From: Nocardia terrae
Lineage (GTDB): Bacteria > Actinomycetota > Actinomycetes > Mycobacteriales > Mycobacteriaceae
Direction of reading: 5' to 3'
Assembly: GCF_009760405.1 (NCBI RefSeq)
Contig: NZ_WRPP01000004.1
Coordinates: 496,001-560,000 of the forward strand
Length of the DNA: 64,000 nucleotides
The position numbers were made by a program, and so were the translations under genes. Each line of letters begins with the position of its first letter. Position 1 is the first letter of the stretch. The notes below the pieces were generated by a model that had not been told where the DNA came from, did no database searches, and worked only from the letters and a program-made list of their open reading frames with translations. Below are positions 33,467 through 42,564 of the stretch, one piece after another.

Positions 33467-34571
33467 CATCAATCAGGCTGGCGGAGCCACCGAAGTTCGC
33501 GTGGCCATCGTGGGTGTGGGCAACTGCGCATCCTCCCTGGTTCAGGGCGTGCACTTCTACCGGGACGCCCCGGCGGATTCCACCGTTCCGGGCCTCATGC
33601 ACGTCAAGTTCGGCCCGTACCACGTGCGGGATGTGAAGTTCGTCGCCGCGTTCGACGTGGACGCCAAGAAGGTCGGCTTCGATCTGTCCGACGCGATCTT
33701 CGCGAGCGAGAACAACACCATCAAGATTTCCGATGTGCCGCCGAGCGGAATCTCCGTGCAGCGCGGCCCGACCCTCGACGGCATCGGCAAGTACTACGCC
33801 CAGACCATCGAGCTGTCGGACGCCGAGCCGGTCGACGTGGTGCAGGCGCTGAAGGACGCGAAGGTCGACGTCCTGGTGTCCTACCTTCCGGTCGGTTCTG
33901 AAGAGGCCGACAAGTTCTACGCGCAGTGCGCCATCGACGCGGGCGTGGCCTTCGTCAACGCGCTGCCGGTGTTCATCGCCTCCGACCCGGTCTGGGCCCA
34001 GAAGTTCGTCGACGCGGGCCTGCCCATCGTCGGCGACGACATCAAGTCCCAGGTCGGCGCGACCATCACCCACCGCGTGATGGCCAAGCTGTTCGAGGAC
34101 CGCGGCGTCGTGCTGGACCGCACCTACCAGCTCAATGTCGGCGGCAACATGGACTTCAAGAACATGCTCGAGCGCGAGCGGCTGGAGTCGAAGAAGGTCT
34201 CCAAGACCCAGGCCGTGACCTCCAACCTCGAGGGTCCGCTGGCGGGCAAGGTGCACGACCGCAACGTGCACATCGGCCCGTCGGACTACGTCGAGTGGCT
34301 CGACGACCGCAAGTGGGCCTACGTCCGGCTCGAGGGTCGCGCCTTCGGCGACGTGCCGCTGAACCTGGAGTACAAGCTCGAGGTGTGGGACTCGCCGAAC
34401 TCGGCCGGCATCATCATCGACGCGGTGCGCGCGGCGAAGATCGCCAAGGACCGCGGCATCGGCGGACCGGTCATCCCGGCCTCGGCCTACCTGATGAAGT
34501 CCCCGCCGAAGCAGCTGGCCGATGATGTGGCTCGCGCCCAGCTGGAAGCGTTCATTATCGGGGCCGAGTAA
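33459..34571 (+). CDS. ino1: Inositol-1-phosphate synthase
   Basis: This 370-residue enzyme converts glucose 6-phosphate to 1L-myo-inositol 1-phosphate with NAD+, the first step toward mycothiol, phosphatidylinositol and lipoarabinomannan. The Rossmann motif VAIVGVGNCASSLVQG is at residues ~14-30; SYLPVGSEEADKFYAQCA, GDDIKSQVGATITHR, LNVGGNMDFKNML and KVHDRNVHIGPSDYV are conserved active-site segments. The start ATG 33459 is inside the end of padR. A repeat element begins at its stop codon and a bidirectional terminator follows. Confidence 0.97.
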   Translation: MSDINQAGGATEVRVAIVGVGNCASSLVQGVHFYRDAPADSTVPGLMHVKFGPYHVRDVKFVAAFDVDAKKVGFDLSDAIFASENNTIKISDVPPSGISVQRGPTLDGIGKYYAQTIELSDAEPVDVVQALKDAKVDVLVSYLPVGSEEADKFYAQCAIDAGVAFVNALPVFIASDPVWAQKFVDAGLPIVGDDIKSQVGATITHRVMAKLFEDRGVVLDRTYQLNVGGNMDFKNMLERERLESKKVSKTQAVTSNLEGPLAGKVHDRNVHIGPSDYVEWLDDRKWAYVRLEGRAFGDVPLNLEYKLEVWDSPNSAGIIIDAVRAAKIAKDRGIGGPVIPASAYLMKSPPKQLADDVARAQLEAFIIGAE

Positions 34572-34626
34572 CAACTCTCGTGACTCTCAGGGGCAAGCCC
34601 CTGAAACCCCGAGCAGGGGGCGGTGT
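34570..34626 (+). repeat. 3'-end-associated dispersed repeat (family A, copy 1)
   Basis: It begins at the ino1 stop codon with AACAACTCTCGTGACTC and ends with CTGAAACCCCGAG...GGCGGTGT. The same two end-segments occur at 53048-53119 right at another gene's stop codon. An internal hairpin (CAGGGGCAAGCCCCTG) is present. Confidence 0.55.
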
Positions 34627-34669
34627 GGGCGGCTCTCGCGGCCGCCGGTCCCGCCCCCGCAAAACGCAC

Positions 34670-34704
34670 AGGGCGGCATCGCGATCCAATCGCGATGCCG
34701 CCCT
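34670..34704. terminator. Bidirectional terminator between ino1 and the effector-binding gene
   Basis: A perfect 16-bp stem (AGGGCGGCATCGCGAT and complement) has a 3-nt loop. TTGTTCTTT follows on the plus strand and GTGCGTTTTG on the minus strand, so it can stop transcription from both convergent genes. Confidence 0.9.
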
Positions 34705-34717
34705 TGTTCTTTCGACC

Positions 34718-35143
34718 TCAGTCGAGGGAGACGTACACCTCGACCGAGGTGGGGCCGGTGTAGCGCTCGATCTCCGCGGTGTGGGAGCGGGTGATGGTGC
34801 CCGCGTTCTCGGCCTTGGCGACCTTGGCCCACGCGGTGCGCAGCAGGTCGTAAGGCTTGTCCGACACAACGAATTTCGCGTAGCGGCCGGACGGGATGCG
34901 GGTGACCACATCGCCCGTGTCCAGGGTGCTCAGGCCCGAAAGTTCGTATCCCAGAACCGCTACCGCGTGATCGTTCTGGCCGATGTAGGCGGCGACGCGC
35001 TCGGCCTTCTTCTCGCGGGCCAGGTAGCGGTCCCAGGTGAAGTTGACCAGGTCCAGGTCGCGGGCGGTGACCTCGCGGCCCGCCAGGGGGATGGTCAGGC
35101 CGCCGACGAGGAACTCATCGAGGGTGACGATTTCGAAGTCCAC
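34718..35143 (-). CDS. GyrI-like effector-binding-domain protein (copy 2)
   Basis: This 141-residue protein starts at GTG 35143, with GGAGGGG upstream. It appears to be a stand-alone AraC-effector-binding/GyrI-like domain (VDFEIVTLDEFLVGGLTIPL, RIPSGRYAKFVVSDKPYDLL, IERYTGPTSVEVYVSLD). There is no DNA-binding domain, so it is more likely a small-molecule-binding protein or inhibitor than a regulator. It is a tandem paralogue of the gene 5 bp upstream. Confidence 0.85.
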   Translation of the reverse strand: MDFEIVTLDEFLVGGLTIPLAGREVTARDLDLVNFTWDRYLAREKKAERVAAYIGQNDHAVAVLGYELSGLSTLDTGDVVTRIPSGRYAKFVVSDKPYDLLRTAWAKVAKAENAGTITRSHTAEIERYTGPTSVEVYVSLD

Positions 35144-35148
35144 AGCCC

Positions 35149-35604
35149 CTACCCCTCCGTGCTCGGATCGAGCGCGACGAAAACCTCCACCGTCCGGTTG
35201 TCCGGATAGTGCTCGAAATCCCCGGTGTAGGCGCGCACCAGGGTGCCCGCCGCCTCGAGGTCCCAGACCGTGCGCCAGATCGACACGATGATGTCGCCGA
35301 GATTGTCGCCACTGCGAATGAAGCGGGCGAATTTACCGGCCGGGATACGGGCGAGTACATCCCCTGGCAATAGGTCGTCCAGGTTCTTGCATTCGTAGCC
35401 GACGATATGCGTCAGATACGAACCGATCTCGGGTGCGTGATCCACATACGCGGTCGCGGGCGGACCGGGCAGATCGCGTGCCATATTGCGTTTCCAGGCC
35501 TCCTCGACCTTCGCGCGGCGCGGTCCTTCGACCGCGAGTGCCGGGCTGCGTAGCACCGTTCCGGCTACCAGCGTTTCGTGGCGTTCAACGACATTGAAAT
35601 CCAC
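35149..35604 (-). CDS. GyrI-like effector-binding-domain protein (copy 1)
   Basis: This 151-residue protein starts at GTG 35604 (VDFNVVERHETLVAG), with AGGGGCGAC upstream; a longer open frame has no support. It has the same fold as its downstream neighbour: residues ~1-20 VVERHETLVAGTVL, then IPAGKFARFIRSG and FEHYPDNRTVEVFVALD. Sequence identity between the two is moderate, which indicates an old tandem duplication. They form a two-gene operon, convergent with ino1. Confidence 0.85.
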   Translation of the reverse strand: MDFNVVERHETLVAGTVLRSPALAVEGPRRAKVEEAWKRNMARDLPGPPATAYVDHAPEIGSYLTHIVGYECKNLDDLLPGDVLARIPAGKFARFIRSGDNLGDIIVSIWRTVWDLEAAGTLVRAYTGDFEHYPDNRTVEVFVALDPSTEG

Positions 35605-35791
35605 CGGCGTCGCCCCTATGTCTCGTGCTGTCTCCGACCCCACCCTGCTCCCAACCCGCATCCTGCCACCGACCCCCGGAGTCATTGAAGCCGGTAGCGG
35701 TCTCCACCATATCCGTGGCCGTGCACCGATGGGCACAGTAGGCACGAAACATGATCAACAGCGCATCACAGTTCCGACTCGGCCCGCCTTT

Positions 35792-38005
35792 TTATCCGGG
35801 CACAGGGATGCTGAGGCCCGGGAAGATTTCTACCTCTTTGGGAGTGGGGGCCGGGGGGATGATGAGGACCGGCTCTTGTTGGGGGGCCTGCGTGCCGGGG
35901 TTGAGGATGTCGTAATTGCCGTTGCCCGGCGGCATTCCGGCGATTTGTTCGGGGTTGGGGAATTGCTCGACGGGGGTGCCGTCGAGGGCGGCGTCCATGG
36001 TTTGTTTCCAGAGGTCGGCGGGGAGACCGGAGCCGTAGACCAGGGCGCCGCGGGAGGTTCGGATGGGTTGGGACTGTTCGGTTCCCACCCAGACCGCGGT
36101 GGACAGGGACGGGGTGAAGCCCACCATCCAGGCGTCCTTGTTCTGGCCCGAGTCACCGAGCTGAGTGGTGCCGGTCTTGGCGGCCGACGGGCGGCCGCCG
36201 GCCAGGTTGTGGCCGTTGGAGTAGGCGGCGATGGGGAGCATGGCCTGGGCGACGGTGTCGGCGACCGCGGTCTGGACGCGCTGTTCGCTCTTGCGGGGGT
36301 CCTTGCCGCGGTCGAGCAGGACGCGGCCGTCGCCGGTGATCACCTTCTGCACGAAGTAGGGGGCGTGATAGGCGCCGGAGGCGGCCAGCGTGGCGTAGGC
36401 CGAGGCCATGTCGATGGGGCGCACCGAGTACGCGCCCAGCACGATGGCGGGCAGCGGCGGGCCGCCGTCCTCGGTCAGGGTCTTGCCGGGCACGCCGGGA
36501 ATCTGATCGGGGATGCCGGCCTGATGTGCCGCGTCGGCAATGGCTTTCGGTCCCTCGAACAGGGTCTGGGAGAGCCGGTAGAAGCTGGTGTTGAGCGAGC
36601 GCTTGAACGCCTCGCTCAACGGACAGGTGCCGCAGGACTCGCCGCCGACGTTCTGGATCTTCTGCCCGTTGACGGTGAGCGGTTCGCTGTCGAGCTTGTA
36701 GGACAGCGGGATGCCCTGCTCCAGCGCGGCCAGCACGGCGAAAGTCTTGAAGGCGGAACCGGTTTGCAGCGGGGCCTGCGCGAAGTCGAAGCCGATGCCG
36801 TCGGGGCCGCCGTAGTAGGCGCGCACCGCGCCCGAGCGCGGGTCGATCGACACCACGGCGGTGCGCAACTCACCCGGCTGCCCGCCCAGCACGTTGCCGA
36901 CCGCGTTCAGCGCGCCCTGCTGCGCCTTGGCGTCGATGGTCGTGATGATCTGCAGCGCACCGGTATTCAGCTCGTGCTCGCTGACCCCGGAGCTGCGCAG
37001 TTCGCGCAGCACCTGGGCGCGGATCAGCCCCTCGGGTCCGCGCGGGGTGGCGTCGGCCACCTCGGTGGCCGGGACGATGTCGGGGAACACGGTGGCGGCG
37101 CGCTCGTTTCGGTTCAGCACGCCCATCGACACCATGCCGTCGAGCACGTAGGTCCAGCGGGCCTTCAGCTGTTCGAGGTGGTTCTCCGGGTCCAGCAGCG
37201 ACGGGGTGCGGATCACCGAGGCCAGCACCGCGCCCTCGGCCAGGGTCAATTCGGGTGCGGCCTTGCCGAAGTAGGCCTTGGCGGCCGCCGAGATCCCATA
37301 GGCGCCGCGCCCGTAGTAGATGGTGTTGAGGTAGGCGGCGAGGATGTCGTCCTTGGACCATTCGCGGGCCATCTTGGCGGAGATGATGAGCTCGCGCATC
37401 TTCCGGCTCAGCGTGCGCTCCGAACTCAGGAAGGCGTTCTTCACGTACTGCTGGGTAATGGTGGAGCCGCCGCCCGCGTCGTCGCGGCCGAGCAGGTTGT
37501 CGCGGGCCGCGCGCAGGAACGCCGAGGTGGAGTAGCCGGGGTTGGTGTAGAAGTTGCGGTCCTCGGCCGAGAGCACGGCCAGCCGCACCGGTTCGGGCAC
37601 GTCGCTCAGCGGCACCGGCACCCGATTGCCTTCCGGCGGAACCACCTTCGCGATGACGGTATTGCCGTCGGAGGCGAGGATGGTGGCGATCTGGTTGGTC
37701 TGCACCGAATTCGGGTCGGGGATCTCGGCGCTCCAGTAGGCGATGCCCATGAGCGTGGTCGGCATGACCACCAGCACCAGGAACAACGCCAGGATCAGGC
37801 GCCGGAACCGCTGACCGCGAGTCCGGCGCGGACGTAAGGAGGGCTCGGGCTGTTGCGGGGCCTTCGGCGGCTTGACGCGCCGCCGCGGCCGGCTGTGCGA
37901 AGCGTGCCCCTGCCTGCGCGCCGCATGCGCGGCCAGCTCGTTCCACCCTGGCGCACTGCCGGACGGCACCTGTTCTCCACGGCGCCGCTTGCGGGACGAG
38001 CTCAC
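35792..38005 (-). CDS. Class A penicillin-binding protein, second PonA paralogue
   Basis: This bifunctional peptidoglycan synthase has 737 residues from GTG 38005, with AAGGAG 6 bases upstream; ATG 38011 abuts the ribosome-binding site. An Arg/Lys-rich cytoplasmic N-terminus (~85 residues) precedes one membrane helix (LILALFLVLVVMPTTLMGIAY). The GT51 domain has SAEDRNFYTNPGY and GGGSTITQQYVKNAF. The transpeptidase has GSAFKTF, SLNTSF and KTGTTQ. It is closely similar to the ponA1 product encoded 3.6 kb away but has a shorter N-terminus and tail, consistent with a local duplication. Confidence 0.94.
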   Translation of the reverse strand: MSSSRKRRRGEQVPSGSAPGWNELAAHAARRQGHASHSRPRRRVKPPKAPQQPEPSLRPRRTRGQRFRRLILALFLVLVVMPTTLMGIAYWSAEIPDPNSVQTNQIATILASDGNTVIAKVVPPEGNRVPVPLSDVPEPVRLAVLSAEDRNFYTNPGYSTSAFLRAARDNLLGRDDAGGGSTITQQYVKNAFLSSERTLSRKMRELIISAKMAREWSKDDILAAYLNTIYYGRGAYGISAAAKAYFGKAAPELTLAEGAVLASVIRTPSLLDPENHLEQLKARWTYVLDGMVSMGVLNRNERAATVFPDIVPATEVADATPRGPEGLIRAQVLRELRSSGVSEHELNTGALQIITTIDAKAQQGALNAVGNVLGGQPGELRTAVVSIDPRSGAVRAYYGGPDGIGFDFAQAPLQTGSAFKTFAVLAALEQGIPLSYKLDSEPLTVNGQKIQNVGGESCGTCPLSEAFKRSLNTSFYRLSQTLFEGPKAIADAAHQAGIPDQIPGVPGKTLTEDGGPPLPAIVLGAYSVRPIDMASAYATLAASGAYHAPYFVQKVITGDGRVLLDRGKDPRKSEQRVQTAVADTVAQAMLPIAAYSNGHNLAGGRPSAAKTGTTQLGDSGQNKDAWMVGFTPSLSTAVWVGTEQSQPIRTSRGALVYGSGLPADLWKQTMDAALDGTPVEQFPNPEQIAGMPPGNGNYDILNPGTQAPQQEPVLIIPPAPTPKEVEIFPGLSIPVPG

Positions 38006-38049
38006 GAGCATCTCCTTCCGGAGCGTCGAAAAAGCTTGTGTCAGGTGAC

Positions 38050-38070
38050 GCCGTGGACCCCGTCCACGGC
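38050..38070 (-). terminator. Hairpin after the sugar-permease operon
   Basis: A perfect 9-bp stem (GCCGTGGAC and complement) with a 3-nt loop lies ~100 bases after the last permease stop and 45 bases before the PBP start; a short T-run (CTTTTTC) follows on the minus strand about 20 nt later. It probably separates the two transcripts. Confidence 0.5.
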
Positions 38071-38170
38071 GCGACCAATGCTAATCGACGGTACGGGAGG
38101 TCCCTAGTGGACACAGTCGGCGTCGCCGTCCTCAGGCCCGCGCACGGCCGGAGCGAAGGCGGAGGTACGC

Positions 38171-39061
38171 CTAGCTCTTGACACCGCCCGCGGTGAGGCC
38201 GGAGATGATGCGGCGCTGGAACAACAGCACCATGATGACAAGCGGGATGGTGACGATGGTGCCCGCGGCCATGATCGCGCCGTAGGGCGGCACCTTCGAG
38301 CCGTTGTTGCCGCCGAAGTGGGCCACCGCCACCGTCACCGGCGCGGTCGCGTCGGAGGAGAGCAGGTTGGCCAGCAGGAACTCGTTGACCGCCGCGATGA
38401 ACGCCAGGATGGCGGTGGTGAACACGGCCGGCGCGGCCAGCGGCAGCATGATCAGCCGGAACGCCTGGAAGCGCGACGCGCCGTCGATGCGGGCGGCTTC
38501 CTCCAGCTCCCAGGGCAGTTCACTGAAGAACGAGGACAGGATGTAGACCGTCATCGGCAGCACGAAGGAGATGTTCGGGATGATCATCGCCTGGTAGTGG
38601 CCGTACCAGCCGAGGTCGGTGAACAGCTGGAACAGGGGGGTCGCCAGCACCACGACGGGGAACATGGAGGCCGACAGGATCAAGCCCGCCACCAGGTACT
38701 TGCCGCGGAAGGTCAAGCGCGCCAGGGCATACGCGGCCATGACACCCAGCGCCAGGGCGATGGCGGTGGTGGCCGAGCCGATGAGGACGCTGTTGCCCAG
38801 CGCGCGACCGAAATTGGTGCCCCGGCTGGTGTCGAAGGCGGTGCGGAAGTTCTCCAGGGACAGATGCGTCGGCCACGGCGTGGTGTCGAAGACGTACGCC
38901 GGGTCGCGCAGCGCGGTGACGACCATCCAGTAGAACGGGGCCAGGCCCCAGATCAGCACGACCAGCGCGCCCAGGTAGACCCGGCCCGAGGTGAGCCGCT
39001 TGCCCCACGAGACCGGTTGCCGCACCGGCTTCTTGGCCGTTACATCGACGATGGTGCTCAT
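38171..39061 (-). CDS. Carbohydrate ABC transporter permease (MalG/SugB type)
   Basis: This 296-residue inner-membrane subunit has six predicted helices. The EAA loop ELEEAARIDGASRFQAFRLIMLPLAAP, which contacts the ATPase, lies near residues ~205-230. The start ATG 39061 overlaps the stop of the partner permease (ATGA). With the genes at 39061 and 40189 it forms a binding-protein-dependent sugar importer similar to LpqY-SugABC for trehalose/maltose-type sugars. No ATPase gene follows. Confidence 0.93.
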   Translation of the reverse strand: MSTIVDVTAKKPVRQPVSWGKRLTSGRVYLGALVVLIWGLAPFYWMVVTALRDPAYVFDTTPWPTHLSLENFRTAFDTSRGTNFGRALGNSVLIGSATTAIALALGVMAAYALARLTFRGKYLVAGLILSASMFPVVVLATPLFQLFTDLGWYGHYQAMIIPNISFVLPMTVYILSSFFSELPWELEEAARIDGASRFQAFRLIMLPLAAPAVFTTAILAFIAAVNEFLLANLLSSDATAPVTVAVAHFGGNNGSKVPPYGAIMAAGTIVTIPLVIMVLLFQRRIISGLTAGGVKS

Positions 39062-40098
39062 CAGTGCGCCTCCCGCTGTTCTTCCTGGGTGCGAACGGCG
39101 TTGGCGCCCAACCCCTTCACCAGCACGAACGCGACCGCGAAGATGAGCAGGAAGGTGATGACCGACAAGGCCGACGCGCTGTTCGCGCCCGACCGCGACT
39201 GGTCCACCACCAGCATCGAAATGGTGCGGGTGGCCCCGAGGTTCTGGGTCATGATGGCGGGCAGATCGTAGAGGCGCAGCGCGTCCATGGTGCGGAACAG
39301 CACCGCCACCAGCAGCGCCGGCTTCAGCAGCGGCATGGTGATGTACCGGAATCGCTGCCAGGCCGACGCGCCGTCCACCCGTGCCGCCTCGTACACGTCC
39401 GCCGGAATCACCTGCAGCCCGGCCAGAATCAGCAGCGCCATGAACGGCGTGGTCTTCCAGACATCGGCGATGACGACCGCGAAGCGGGCGGGCCAGGTGT
39501 CGACGGTCCACACGATGTGCGTGCCGAAGACCCGGTTGACCACGCCGTCGACGTGGAACATGAACTCCCACAACCGCGCCGTGACGGCGGTCGGGATGGC
39601 CCACGGGATGAGCACGGCCGCGCGCAGCAGGGCGCGGCCCTTGAAGGTCTTGCCCATGATCATGGCCATGCCCAGGCCGATGGTGGCCTCGAGGGTGACC
39701 GTGACCACCGCGAAGAACACGGTGACGCCGACGGCGGCCCAGAATTCGGAGCCGCCGTTGCCGGCGGGGCAGGACACCGTCTCGCCCAGCGAGTTGGTGC
39801 ACTGCTGCAGCAGCCAGTGCGTGTAGTTGCTGAATCCGGCGCTGCCGCCCTCCACGAACATGCCCGTGGACTTGTCGATCCCGGCGTCCTTCTGGAAGGA
39901 CATGATCACGGCGCGGACCACCGGGTAGCCGACGACCACGGCCAGCGCGACCAGCACCGGCGTGACGAACAGCCACGCCCGGGTCGTCAGGCCCAGCACC
40001 GGCTGCTTGCGCTTGCGCGGTGCTTCCGCCGGGCGTTGGGGCGTGCTGTTCGGTTGTGACACTTCGGATTCCACGGTCGCTCCCGGAGGACGTGACAC
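39061..40098 (-). CDS. Carbohydrate ABC transporter permease (MalF/SugA type)
   Basis: This 345-residue inner-membrane permease has six helices after a ~35-residue cytoplasmic leader. A periplasmic loop contains CTNSLGETVSC, which may hold a disulfide. The EAA motif is YEAARVDGASAWQRFRYITMPLLKP. I use GTG 40098 with AGGAG 10 bases upstream; GTG 40074 with GGGAG is also plausible. It is translationally coupled to the second permease. Confidence 0.93.
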   Translation of the reverse strand: MSRPPGATVESEVSQPNSTPQRPAEAPRKRKQPVLGLTTRAWLFVTPVLVALAVVVGYPVVRAVIMSFQKDAGIDKSTGMFVEGGSAGFSNYTHWLLQQCTNSLGETVSCPAGNGGSEFWAAVGVTVFFAVVTVTLEATIGLGMAMIMGKTFKGRALLRAAVLIPWAIPTAVTARLWEFMFHVDGVVNRVFGTHIVWTVDTWPARFAVVIADVWKTTPFMALLILAGLQVIPADVYEAARVDGASAWQRFRYITMPLLKPALLVAVLFRTMDALRLYDLPAIMTQNLGATRTISMLVVDQSRSGANSASALSVITFLLIFAVAFVLVKGLGANAVRTQEEQREAH

Positions 40099-40188
40099 CT
40101 TTACTCTTCTCCTACGGGACTGCGCCCGCGATCGTGCGCGGGGTGCTCGGTGTTTACCGTCCGAGAGACTCGGATGGCCGAGTACACC

Positions 40189-41493
40189 TTACGATCCGGC
40201 GGTCTCGATGCCCTTCTGCATACCGGAAATGGCGTCGTCGACGGACTTGGTGCCCTGCAGCGCCGCGAAGGCGTTCTCCTGGATGGCCTTCGAGACCGCG
40301 GAGTAGAACGGGGTCACCGGCCGCGGCACGGCCGAGGCGATGGAGTCCTTGAGCGCGGGCAGGTACGGCATCTTGGCGATCAGGGCCGGATCGTCGTACA
40401 CCGAGGCGCGCACCGACGGCAGTCCGCCCTGGGCCACGATGTGCTGGGCATCCTCGCTGATCAGGTAGCGCAGGAAGTCCAGCGCGGTGGCCTTGTTCTT
40501 GGAGAAGGCGCTGATGGCGGCGTTGTAGCCACCCAGGGTGGAGGCGCCGATGCCGTCCTTGCCGGGCAGCGGGGCGACCCCGAACTTGTCCTTCACCGCG
40601 GAGGAGTCCGCGCCGGCGTCACCGAAGGAGGACGGCCAGTTGCGCATGAACATGAGCTTGCCGCTGGTGAAGGCGTTCTGGGACTCCGGCTCCTTGAAGG
40701 AGAGGGCTTCCTTGGGCATGTCGTCGTTCTTGTAGGCGTCGACGAGGGTCTGCAGACCCTGCTTGGCCTGCGGGGTGTTGACGGTCGGGGTCTTGCCGTC
40801 GGGGCCGACGAAGCTGCCGCCGAAGGCGTTGATGACCTCGGCCGCGTTCACGGTCAGACCCTCGTAGGGCGCCAACTGGCCCGCGTAGCAGCCGATTCCG
40901 GCTTCCTTGGCCTTCGGGCACATGGACAGCATCTCGGCCCAGGTCTTGGGCGGCTCGGGCACCAGGTCCTTGCGGTAGTACAGCAGGCCGCCGTTGGTGT
41001 TGCGCGGGGCCGCGTACAGCGTGCCGTTGTAGGTGGCCGAGGCGACCGGCGGCGAGAGCAGGGTGGAGGTGTCGATCGCGAAGGAGTCCTTCAGCGGCTG
41101 GATCCAGCCCTTGGCGGCGAACTCCGCGGTCCACGGCACGTCCAGGGCGACCACGTCGTAGTCCGACGCCTTGGCCTGCAGGTGCTGCTTGAGGTCGTCG
41201 TACTGCTGGGAGGCGTCGCTGGACTGCTCCTTGAACGTCACCTTCTCGTCGGGGTGGGCGACGTTCCAGCGGTCGATGAGCTGCTTGACGGCACCGGTCT
41301 CGGTGGTGTCCTTGCCCTCGACGTAGGTGATCGGGCCACGCCCGGTGAGGTTCTCGGAGATCGCGTTGGATCCGCCGCTGCTGCTCGAGCAGCCGGTGGC
41401 GAGCGTCGCCGTCAGCAAGGCCGCCGATGTCACGGCCAAAACGGCACGCGGCACCAACGTCGATCGTAGGGACGACACCTTCTTCAAAGCCAT
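40189..41493 (-). CDS. Sugar ABC transporter substrate-binding lipoprotein (LpqY/ThuE-like)
   Basis: This 434-residue family-1 solute-binding protein starts at ATG 41493 (MALKKVSSLRST). The lipobox LATGC places it on the outer face of the membrane. Motifs include DYDVVALDVPWTAEFAAKGWI, which parallels mycobacterial LpqY, then LYAAPRNTNGGLLYYRKDLV and AVPRPVTPFYSAVSKAI. LpqY recovers trehalose released during mycolate transfer; a similar role is attractive here but the ligand is inferred. It is the first gene of the importer operon. Confidence 0.92.
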   Translation of the reverse strand: MALKKVSSLRSTLVPRAVLAVTSAALLTATLATGCSSSSGGSNAISENLTGRGPITYVEGKDTTETGAVKQLIDRWNVAHPDEKVTFKEQSSDASQQYDDLKQHLQAKASDYDVVALDVPWTAEFAAKGWIQPLKDSFAIDTSTLLSPPVASATYNGTLYAAPRNTNGGLLYYRKDLVPEPPKTWAEMLSMCPKAKEAGIGCYAGQLAPYEGLTVNAAEVINAFGGSFVGPDGKTPTVNTPQAKQGLQTLVDAYKNDDMPKEALSFKEPESQNAFTSGKLMFMRNWPSSFGDAGADSSAVKDKFGVAPLPGKDGIGASTLGGYNAAISAFSKNKATALDFLRYLISEDAQHIVAQGGLPSVRASVYDDPALIAKMPYLPALKDSIASAVPRPVTPFYSAVSKAIQENAFAALQGTKSVDDAISGMQKGIETAGS

Positions 41494-41710
41494 CGCGAAT
41501 ACTCCAGGGTCGAGACGTGAGCGGCGGCACACCCAGCCGGTTGCACACAGGAAGATACATGGTGGATGTTCCTCGCGCGGGGACTACCTGCTCCCTCGCG
41601 CGTGACCACGGCATCGTCGGTGCAGGCCAGGCGTACCTCCGCCTTCGCTCCGGCCATGCGCAAAAGACTTCGGACGGCTGCGCCGACAGCGCCCACTATG
41701 CTGTGTCCCG

Positions 41711-42553
41711 ATGTCTTCTCAGGACAAGATGCTCACACGGATCGGCGGACTGCTGCGGCAGGCCGAATCGACCGACAACGAGCACGAGGCGGAAGCGTTC
41801 CTGGCGGCCGCGCAGCGGCTCGCGACCGGCTCCTCGGTGGATCTGGCAGTGGCACGGGCACATATCGCGAATCGCGAACGACGGCCCACGCCCGCTCAAC
41901 GCGTGATTCCCATCGGCGAGGCCGGAAAACGCGGTCTGCGAACCTATGTGCAGTTGTTCGTGGCCATCGCCGCGGCCAATGACGTGCGCTGTGACGTGGC
42001 CCGCTCGTCGACGACGGTGTACGCCTATGGATTCGACACCGATATCGACACCTGCGAGGCGCTCTACACGAGCCTGCTGATCCAGATGGTCCGTGCCTCC
42101 GACCAGTACATCAAGTCGGGGTCCTACAAGTCGGCCACCACCGAGAAGCTCGTGGTCGAGCGCCGCTACGGCCGCACGGTCCAGCGGCCCGTGCAGGTGC
42201 CGGTCGCCGCGGTGACCGCGCGCCTGAACTTCCAGATGGCCTTCGCCTCGCGCATCGGCCGCCGCCTCGCCGAGGTCAAATCGGATGTGGAGGCCGCGGC
42301 CGTCAAGGCCGATGCCGCCGAATCCGCGCCCACCGGAACGGCGCTCGCGCTGCGGAACAAGGAACTCGAGCTCACCGATTTCTACAGTCGCACCTCCGAG
42401 GCGCGCGGCACCTGGCGTGGCCCGCAGGCCTCGGCCGGATACTCGGCGGCCGCGCGGCGGGCCGGTGACCGGGCGGGCAAGGCCGCGCGGTTGGGTTCGT
42501 CGCCGGAGCTGGGCGGCGCGCGCGGCCAGTTGCCCCGCGGCGCGGGCGAATAG
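41711..42553 (+). CDS. DUF2786 protein
   Basis: This 280-residue soluble protein has an N-terminal DUF2786 domain (KMLTRIGGLLRQAESTDNEHEAEAFLAAAQRLATG, residues ~6-42), then a central domain (RTYVQLFVAIAAANDVRCDVA, DIDTCEALYTSLLIQMVRAS) and an Ala/Gly-rich basic tail. Function is unknown. It is often encoded next to the TIGR04338 metallohydrolase, as here (11 bp apart), and is divergent from the sugar importer. Confidence 0.9.
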   Translation: MSSQDKMLTRIGGLLRQAESTDNEHEAEAFLAAAQRLATGSSVDLAVARAHIANRERRPTPAQRVIPIGEAGKRGLRTYVQLFVAIAAANDVRCDVARSSTTVYAYGFDTDIDTCEALYTSLLIQMVRASDQYIKSGSYKSATTEKLVVERRYGRTVQRPVQVPVAAVTARLNFQMAFASRIGRRLAEVKSDVEAAAVKADAAESAPTGTALALRNKELELTDFYSRTSEARGTWRGPQASAGYSAAARRAGDRAGKAARLGSSPELGGARGQLPRGAGE

Positions 42554-42564
42554 CGAACGCGCGC

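Noticed and set aside
35486..37837. A 783-codon plus-strand frame opposite the second PBP gene
   Set aside because: Antisense shadow; the PBP frame has all GT51 and transpeptidase motifs.
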